Below, piece by piece: positions 59,418 to 64,000 of a stretch of DNA of 64,000 nt. The position numbers and the translations under genes were made by a program. This DNA comes from DATEDA01 sp963744255 (lineage in GTDB: Bacteria > Pseudomonadota > Gammaproteobacteria > Burkholderiales > SG8-39): the NCBI GenBank assembly GCA_963744255.1, contig CAVUSZ010000056.1, positions 68,816 to 132,815 on the forward strand, read 5' to 3'. Positions within the stretch are counted from its first letter, which is position 1; each line of letters begins with the position of its first letter. Below the pieces are notes generated by a model that saw only the letters and a list, made by a program, of their open reading frames with translations, was not told the origin of the DNA and ran no database searches.

Positions 59418-60359
59418 ATGACTGACCGCCTGACGCCGATGCTGACCTTCGTCCGGATCGTCGAAGCGGGAAGCCTGTCGGCGGCAGCGCGGGCGATGGA
59501 TCGCTCGCTGCCGGCGGTGTGCCGTTCGCTCGCGCAACTCGAGGCGCGCCTCGGCGCGCGGTTGCTCAATCGCACGACGCGCAGGATCGGGCTTACCGAC
59601 ACCGGCGCCCAGTTCTACGAGCGGTGCCGGCGCATCGTCGCGGAGCTGGACGAGGCCGAGACGAGCGTGACCGCGCAGGGACTCGAGCCGCGAGGCGGGC
59701 TCGCGATCTCCGCGCCGCTCCTCTTCGGCCGGATGCACGTCGCCCCCGCGGTCACGGCGCTGCTCGTCCGGCACCCGAAGGTGACGGCGAACCTCCTGCT
59801 CACCGACCACCTCGTGAACCTGGTGGAGGCGGGGATCGACGTCGCGGTCCGGATCGGTCGGCTTGCCGACTCGTCGCTCGTCGCGCGCCGGCTCGGCGCG
59901 ATTCCGCGGGTCGTGTGCGCGGCTCCGGCGTACCTCGAGCGCCGCGGCACGCCCCGCGAGCCGGAGGAGCTCGAACGGCACGACTGCATCCGCTTCACCG
60001 ACCTCACGCCCGGCCGCGAATGGCCATTCGTCACCGGTGACGTCGAGCGCCGCATGAAGGTGAGCGGGCCGCTGGCGACGAACAACGGCGATGTCGCGAT
60101 CGCCGCCGCGGAAGCCGGGCTCGGCCTGGTAATGGTGCTCGGGTACCAGGTCGAGGCCCAGCTCGCGCGCGGGCGGCTCGTCCGGGTGCTGCGCGAGTTC
60201 GAGCCGCCGCCGTCGCCGGTGCAGGCGGTCTATCCGTCCGGGCGGCTCGTGCCGGCGAAGCTGCGCGTCTTCCTCGACGTGCTCGCGGAAACGGTCACCC
60301 CGCGGCTCGAGTCGCTGGCTCGACTCGGCGAACGGCGCAAGACACCCCGCCGGCGGTGA
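59418..60359 (+). CDS. LysR-family transcriptional regulator
   Basis: 313 residues. N-terminal HTH (FVRIVEAGSLSAAARAMDRS, LPAVCRSLAQLEARLGARLL) and the LysR substrate-binding domain (GGLAISAPLLFGRMHVAPAV, DVAVRIGRLADSSLVARRLG, NNGDVAIAAAEAGLGLVMVL). It belongs to the subgroup that usually controls a divergent gene, here the flavin-type oxidase. The 81-bp intergenic region is AT-rich (around 59,370-59,410) and should hold the shared promoters and operator. The inducer is unknown. Confidence 0.93.
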   Translation: MTDRLTPMLTFVRIVEAGSLSAAARAMDRSLPAVCRSLAQLEARLGARLLNRTTRRIGLTDTGAQFYERCRRIVAELDEAETSVTAQGLEPRGGLAISAPLLFGRMHVAPAVTALLVRHPKVTANLLLTDHLVNLVEAGIDVAVRIGRLADSSLVARRLGAIPRVVCAAPAYLERRGTPREPEELERHDCIRFTDLTPGREWPFVTGDVERRMKVSGPLATNNGDVAIAAAEAGLGLVMVLGYQVEAQLARGRLVRVLREFEPPPSPVQAVYPSGRLVPAKLRVFLDVLAETVTPRLESLARLGERRKTPRRR

Positions 60360-60368
60360 CCCCGCGGG

Positions 60369-60548
60369 CTACCGGCTCGCGGCGAGACCCCAGTCGCGGG
60401 CGGTTGTGTGCAGCACGTGCAGCGCGGCGCGCCGGATCGCGGGTGAGACGCGGCCGGCCGGATCCGGGAACGGCCATCCGCCGGCGAGCCGGGCCGCGCG
60501 CGCCCGCGCGGGAGCCGGGGCCGGCACGTACGGCGACTTGCGGTGCAT
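60369..60548 (-). CDS. Possible small basic protein between LysR and MATE genes
   Basis: A 59-residue frame MHRKSPYVPAPAPARARAAR ... RRAALHVLHTTARDWGLAAS. Pro/Ala/Arg-rich at the start, with a helix-like C-terminal half. It is on the strand opposite to both neighbours and has no clear ribosome site. It could be chance in high-GC DNA; I list it only because the gap is otherwise empty. Confidence 0.25.
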   Translation of the reverse strand: MHRKSPYVPAPAPARARAARLAGGWPFPDPAGRVSPAIRRAALHVLHTTARDWGLAASR

Positions 60549-60656
60549 GGAAACGGGCTCTGGTTGCATGCGCGCGAGTGTCGGCCCCGAACGTTGCAGA
60601 CGTTCGTACGACGGCCGCCCGGTAGAATCCGGGCCCTTCCACCCGTCCCCCGCCCG

Positions 60657-62000
60657 GTGCACAACCACCTCGTCCGCGACATCCTCCGCCTCGCCTGGCC
60701 AGTCTACATCGCACAGATCGCGATCATGGCGAACGGCGTCGTCGACACGGTGATGGCCGGGCACTACGGCACGGTCGACCTCGCCGCGGTCGGCATCGGC
60801 GCCAGCATCTACGTGACGCTGTTCGTGACGCTGATGGGCGTCCTCTTCGCGCTCACGCCGACCATCGCGCAGCTGCACGGCGCCGGGCGCTACGCCGAGA
60901 TCGGGGAAGAGGTGCGACAGAGCGCATGGCTCGCGCTCGCGCTCGCCGCGATCTCGATCGCGCTAGTGACACATCCCGCGCCGCTCCTCGCGCTGAGCCA
61001 GCTCTCGCCCGAGGTCGAAGTGAGGACGCGCGCGTACCTGGCCGCGATGGCCTGGGCTGCCCCGGCGACGCTGCTGTCGCGCGTGTTCCAGGGGTTCTCG
61101 ACCGCGGTGTCCCGCCCGCGCGTGGTGATGGTGCTGAACCTCGCCGGCCTCGCGCTGAAGATCCCGCTCAACTGGATCCTGATCTACGGCAAGCTCGGCT
61201 TCCCGGAGCTCGGCGCCGCCGGCTGCGCGATCGCGACGGCGGCGAGCGCGTGGATCACCTGCGCCGCCGCATGGTGGTGGTGCCGCACCGAGCGCGACTA
61301 CGCCCGCTACGGCGTGTTCGCGCGCTGGTCGTGGCCGCGGGCGGCGGCGCAATGGCAGCTCCTCGCGCTCGGGATCCCGATCGGCGCGGTGTTCTTCGTC
61401 GACGTCACCGCGTTCACGTTCATGGCGCTCTTCATCGCCCGGTTCGGCGCGGTGTACTCCGGCGCGCATCAGATCGCGGCCAACCTGACCGCGCTCGCCT
61501 TCATGCTGCCGCTCGCGGTCGGAAATGCGGGCAGCGTCCTCGTCGGCCAGGCGATCGGCGCCCGGGAGCCGCCGCGCGCGCGGGCGACCGGGATCACCGC
61601 GATCGCGGTCAGCCTCGGGTGCGGACTCGCGGTCGGTGCCGTGATCTTCCTCGCCGCCGCACCGATCGTGCGGCTGTACACCGCGGACCCGGACGTGCAG
61701 CAGCTCGCGGTCGGGCTGCTCGTCTTCGTCGCGGTCTACCACGTGTTCGACGCCGTCCAGGCGGCGGCGGTGCAGATCCTGCGCGGCTACAAGCGCGCGG
61801 CCGTGCCGATGGTGATCTACGGCGTCGCGCTGTGGGGCGTCGCCCTCGGCGGCGGCTACGCGCTCGGCATCGGCGGGATCGGCGTCGGAGCGCCGATGCG
61901 AGCGACCGGCTTCTGGCTGGCGGCGGTGGCCGGCATGACGCTGACCGCGGTGCTGGTCAGCGTTTACTTCTTGCGCGTGAGCCGCGCGCCGTCGTCGTAG
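60657..62000 (+). CDS. MATE-family efflux transporter (NorM-like)
   Basis: 447 residues, twelve membrane helices in two homologous halves (LRLAWPVYIAQIAIMANGVV for helix 1, and ALGIPIGAVFFVDVTAFTFM for helix 7). DTVMAGHYGTVDLAAVGIG is the MATE helix 1-2 hallmark. Likely a Na+- or H+-coupled drug exporter in the inner membrane. The start is a GTG at 60657 (VHNHLVRDILRLAW); there is no better ATG, and the longer frame to 60543 lacks any membrane-protein character. Confidence 0.9.
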   Translation: MHNHLVRDILRLAWPVYIAQIAIMANGVVDTVMAGHYGTVDLAAVGIGASIYVTLFVTLMGVLFALTPTIAQLHGAGRYAEIGEEVRQSAWLALALAAISIALVTHPAPLLALSQLSPEVEVRTRAYLAAMAWAAPATLLSRVFQGFSTAVSRPRVVMVLNLAGLALKIPLNWILIYGKLGFPELGAAGCAIATAASAWITCAAAWWWCRTERDYARYGVFARWSWPRAAAQWQLLALGIPIGAVFFVDVTAFTFMALFIARFGAVYSGAHQIAANLTALAFMLPLAVGNAGSVLVGQAIGAREPPRARATGITAIAVSLGCGLAVGAVIFLAAAPIVRLYTADPDVQQLAVGLLVFVAVYHVFDAVQAAAVQILRGYKRAAVPMVIYGVALWGVALGGGYALGIGGIGVGAPMRATGFWLAAVAGMTLTAVLVSVYFLRVSRAPSS

Positions 62001-62394
62001 GGCGCCGGGCCTTCGTCCTGGGACGCGGGGACTCGGGCCGTGAGCGCCCCGTTCCCGGTCGCGCCGCCTTCGCCCGCAGCGCCGCGTCGAGCGCGCTCCG
62101 CGCCCAGGGCGCCATCAGCTCGCGCGACTCCATCGCCTCGTCAGGCGCACGCCAGTAGGCCATGATCGTGCGCCGGCCCTTTGCTTCGTAAGTGAAGGGC
62201 GCGGAGCCGGCGCGCTCGATCTCGGGCCGATTGCGCTCGTCCGCCTTCAGATAGAGCACGTCGTCGGCGATCAGCGCGAACATCACGCCGTCGCAATAGA
62301 GCCCGTAACCACCGAACATCCGCCGCGCGGCGACGCGGCCCGCCGCGCCGAGCAACTCGACCGCGTAATCGGCGAAATCGGCGGTGGCTGTCAT
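61957..62394 (-). CDS. TfoX N-terminal domain protein
   Basis: 145 residues beginning MTATADFADYAVELLGAAGR. The TfoX-N signature is clear: VAARRMFGGYGLYCDGVMFA, LIADDVLYLKADERNRPEIE, and FTYEAKGRRTIMAYWRAPDE. Stand-alone TfoX-N proteins are related to the N-terminus of the competence regulator Sxy/TfoX, but lack its C-terminal domain, so a competence role is not implied. The C-terminal 30 residues are basic and low-complexity. It overlaps the MATE gene 3' end by 44 bp. Confidence 0.87.
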   Translation of the reverse strand: MTATADFADYAVELLGAAGRVAARRMFGGYGLYCDGVMFALIADDVLYLKADERNRPEIERAGSAPFTYEAKGRRTIMAYWRAPDEAMESRELMAPWARSALDAALRAKAARPGTGRSRPESPRPRTKARRPTTTARGSRARSKR

Positions 62395-62472
62395 ATCGCG
62401 CGCGACGCAACGGGCATATGATATCGACTGGCCGCGAAGCGTTGTCGCGGCCGGCTGTATCCGGAGGTGTGC

Positions 62473-63396
62473 ATGCCCCATTCGCACGCTCGCGACCACG
62501 CGCCGAAGCGCCGGCCGCCGAGTCTCCGCCGCACCTGGCTCTTCGTCGCCGGTGCCGACGCCGGCGCCCACGCCGCCGCCCTCGACGCGCAGCCCGACGT
62601 GATCATTCCCGACCTCGAGGACTTCACGCCCCCGCCGCTCCGTCCGCGCGCGCGGGAGATGATCCTCGGGCTGCTCGAGAAGGCGCGCAAGCGCGGCATC
62701 GTCGCCGCGGTGCGCGTGAATCCGCTCGCGGCCGAGGGCCGGAACGACCTCGCGGTCGTGATCCAGGCGCGGCCCGATGCGGTGCTGCTGCCCAAGACCG
62801 TCGCACAGGAGCAGATCGTCGAGCTCGACCGCGCGATCACCGACCACGAGCGGCGGCTCGCGATCCCGACCGGGAGCACCGAGATCGTCCCCAACGTCGA
62901 GACCGCCGCCGGGCTCGTCGCCGTCCACGCCATCGCGCGCGCGAGCAAGCGCGTCACCGCTTGCCTCGTCGCGTCGGAGGACATGGCGGCCGACCTCGGC
63001 GCCGAGCGCTCGTCCGACGGCGGCGAGCTCGCGTACGTCCGCAGCCGGTTTCTCGTCGAATGCGTGGCGGCGGGGGTGGTGGCGATCGACGCGCCCTATA
63101 CGTTCAGCGACGTGGCGGGCGCCCGCGCGGAGACCCTGCGCTCGCGGCGCCTGGGCTATCAGGCGAAGAGCGTCGTCTCGCCGGCGCACGTCGCGGCCGT
63201 GACCGATGTCCTCACGCCGAGCGCGGAGGCGGTGGAGCGCGCGCGGCGGCTCGTCGAGGCGTTCGATGCGGCCCGCGCCGCCGGGCGCGAGCGGGTGGAG
63301 CACGAGGGCGCGCTGGTCGAGGTGCCGACGTACCTCACGGCCAAGCGATTGATTTCGCGGGCCGAAGCGTTCTCCGGCCAGCTGCCGCCGCACTAG
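62473..63396 (+). CDS. HpcH/HpaI-type CoA-ester lyase (CitE-like)
   Basis: 307 residues, TIM-barrel of the citrate-lyase-beta/malyl-CoA lyase group: RTWLFVAGADAGAHAAALDA, DVIIPDLEDFTPPPLRPRAR (metal-binding Glu-Asp), VRVNPLAAEGRNDLAVV, VLLPKT, IVPNVETAAGLVAV and VASEDMAADLGAERS. It probably cleaves or forms a beta-hydroxyacyl-CoA-type C-C bond. The substrate cannot be told; no citrate-lyase alpha or gamma genes are adjacent. The start at 62473 has ribosome site GGAGG; a GTG at 62467 is less well spaced. Confidence 0.88.
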   Translation: MPHSHARDHAPKRRPPSLRRTWLFVAGADAGAHAAALDAQPDVIIPDLEDFTPPPLRPRAREMILGLLEKARKRGIVAAVRVNPLAAEGRNDLAVVIQARPDAVLLPKTVAQEQIVELDRAITDHERRLAIPTGSTEIVPNVETAAGLVAVHAIARASKRVTACLVASEDMAADLGAERSSDGGELAYVRSRFLVECVAAGVVAIDAPYTFSDVAGARAETLRSRRLGYQAKSVVSPAHVAAVTDVLTPSAEAVERARRLVEAFDAARAAGRERVEHEGALVEVPTYLTAKRLISRAEAFSGQLPPH

Positions 63397-63644
63397 CCGC
63401 CGGCGGCCAGCGCCGGTCGGCAGCCGCGTCCGGGGCGGGGTCGCGGCACGCGGCGGCCGCCATCCGCGCGGCAGTATGCCGATGGCATTCCCTGAGGGAT
63501 CGTTCACACGTGCGGGCCGATTGCCTTTTTGTTGCCAGAATCTTCCGGCACCCTTCCTTTCCCCGCGCCCGTCCTGGTCACAGCCGCAGCGCGTAATCGC
63601 AACCGTACCGGCCCGGCGGGCCGGACCAGCGAAGAGAAGGGCAC

Positions 63645-63800
63645 ATGGAAAGCAAAGCGAATTCTTCGGCGCGCAGCCTGGGCGGCTGGGCGATGCTCGC
63701 CGATTTCTCGGGACTTCTGCTCAAGGCCTCCGCGGCCGGGCTGGCGGCGAGCATCGTCGTCGGCGCGGTCGTCCTCGTGGTCGCCAGTCTCGGCGGCTGA
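63645..63800 (+). CDS. 51-residue single-pass membrane protein
   Basis: ATG at 63645 behind GAAGAGAAGGG. The product MESKANSSARSLGGWAMLAD continues to a single membrane helix (GLAASIVVGAVVLVVASLGG) that forms the C-terminus. Good ribosome site, isolated position and a terminator-like hairpin right after it support a real small gene. No family is recognised; stress-induced small membrane proteins have this layout. Confidence 0.55.
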   Translation: MESKANSSARSLGGWAMLADFSGLLLKASAAGLAASIVVGAVVLVVASLGG

Positions 63801-63813
63801 ACCCGGCGGGTAA

Positions 63814-63842
63814 CGCCGGCCCCGCAGGGAGCTGCGGGCCGG
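63814..63842 (+). terminator. GC-rich hairpin after the small membrane protein gene
   Basis: CCGGCCCCGCA and TGCGGGCCGG form a near-perfect stem of about 10 bp with a short GGGAGC loop, 14 bp after the stop. It lacks a strong T-run. The remaining bases to 64,000 contain nothing I can assign. Confidence 0.5.
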
Positions 63843-64000
63843 TGGCTGGGGCGGGACGCCTCCCCCGGGGCGCCCCGACGCGGGGCAGATTTCCTTCCGC
63901 GACGCGGCGCGCTTCCTCCTCGCGCCGGTCCCCAGTCCCCTGGCCCGGAGCTTCTTGGGCCGCGCCGCTCGGCTACTGCTCTCCCGCGCGCATCTGCGCG

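Noticed and set aside
1..64000. CRISPR arrays, tRNA and rRNA genes
   Set aside because: No regularly spaced repeats, no cloverleaf-like segments and no rRNA-like blocks were noticed on reading both strands; a covariance search was not possible.

Overview
The window is a high-GC (roughly 70% by eye) proteobacterial chromosome segment. Several things suggest a betaproteobacterium, probably an uncultured one: the order lytic transglycosylase, NDUFA9-like epimerase, glutathione transferase, cca; pteridine reductase next to ttcA; and a FimV-like protein. This placement is an inference from gene content and was not tested by phylogeny.

Region 1 (1-33,030) is a dense core-like chromosome. In order it holds a decayed patatin/NTE fragment, a folate cyclo-ligase, a lytic transglycosylase, an NDUFA9-like epimerase, a GST, cca, a C13 (legumain-fold) membrane peptidase, an EF-hand protein, redox and hydrolase genes, a dihaem cytochrome c, a MidA-type methyltransferase, a pteridine reductase and ttcA. 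An aminotransferase with an N-terminal repressor-like HTH follows. Next is an envelope-signalling block: an FHA-cyclase, a transmembrane Ser/Thr kinase, a CsgG-like protein and two secreted proteins. After a PAS-GAF-PAS-GGDEF-EAL protein come a divergent Lrp regulator and 2-oxoacid dehydrogenase E1 pair, and a four-gene operon eutB-eutC-DUF3500-VOC.

Region 2 (33,378-45,187) has visibly lower GC and is the most interesting part. It is a run of integron gene cassettes with no integron integrase in the window (a CALIN-type array). Every gene lies on the minus strand, and seven attC sites keep paired arms, with two extrahelical bases always on the same strand. Matching of the 7-bp core sites fixes the cassette order. 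Three IS110/IS1111-family elements have landed in attC sites: two copies of one element (IS-A decayed, IS-C intact) and one of another (IS-B). The right-end non-coding part of IS-A and IS-C contains an 8-nt string, TAACCCCG, that is also found at both of their attC targets. This looks like an RNA guide (seekRNA or bridge RNA) signature. Cassette cargo includes a GFA-family protein, a lipoprotein hydrolase, a secreted amidohydrolase, a CDF transporter, an HExxH protein and several unknowns, one broken by an amber codon.

Region 3 (45,483-64,000) returns to high-GC chromosome. It has an EamA transporter, an MFS transporter, and a TetR (AcrR-like) repressor divergent from an RND efflux operon. 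A perfect 11-bp inverted repeat operator lies between repressor and operon, and the RND pump gene carries two single-base insertions. A TauD-like dioxygenase, a TMEM175-like channel that appears to start with CTG, a transglutaminase-like protein, a short FimV-like protein, a flavin-type oxidase, a LysR regulator, a MATE transporter, a TfoX-like protein and a CoA-ester lyase follow. The window ends with a predicted 51-residue membrane protein. No rRNA, tRNA, CRISPR array or prophage was seen.
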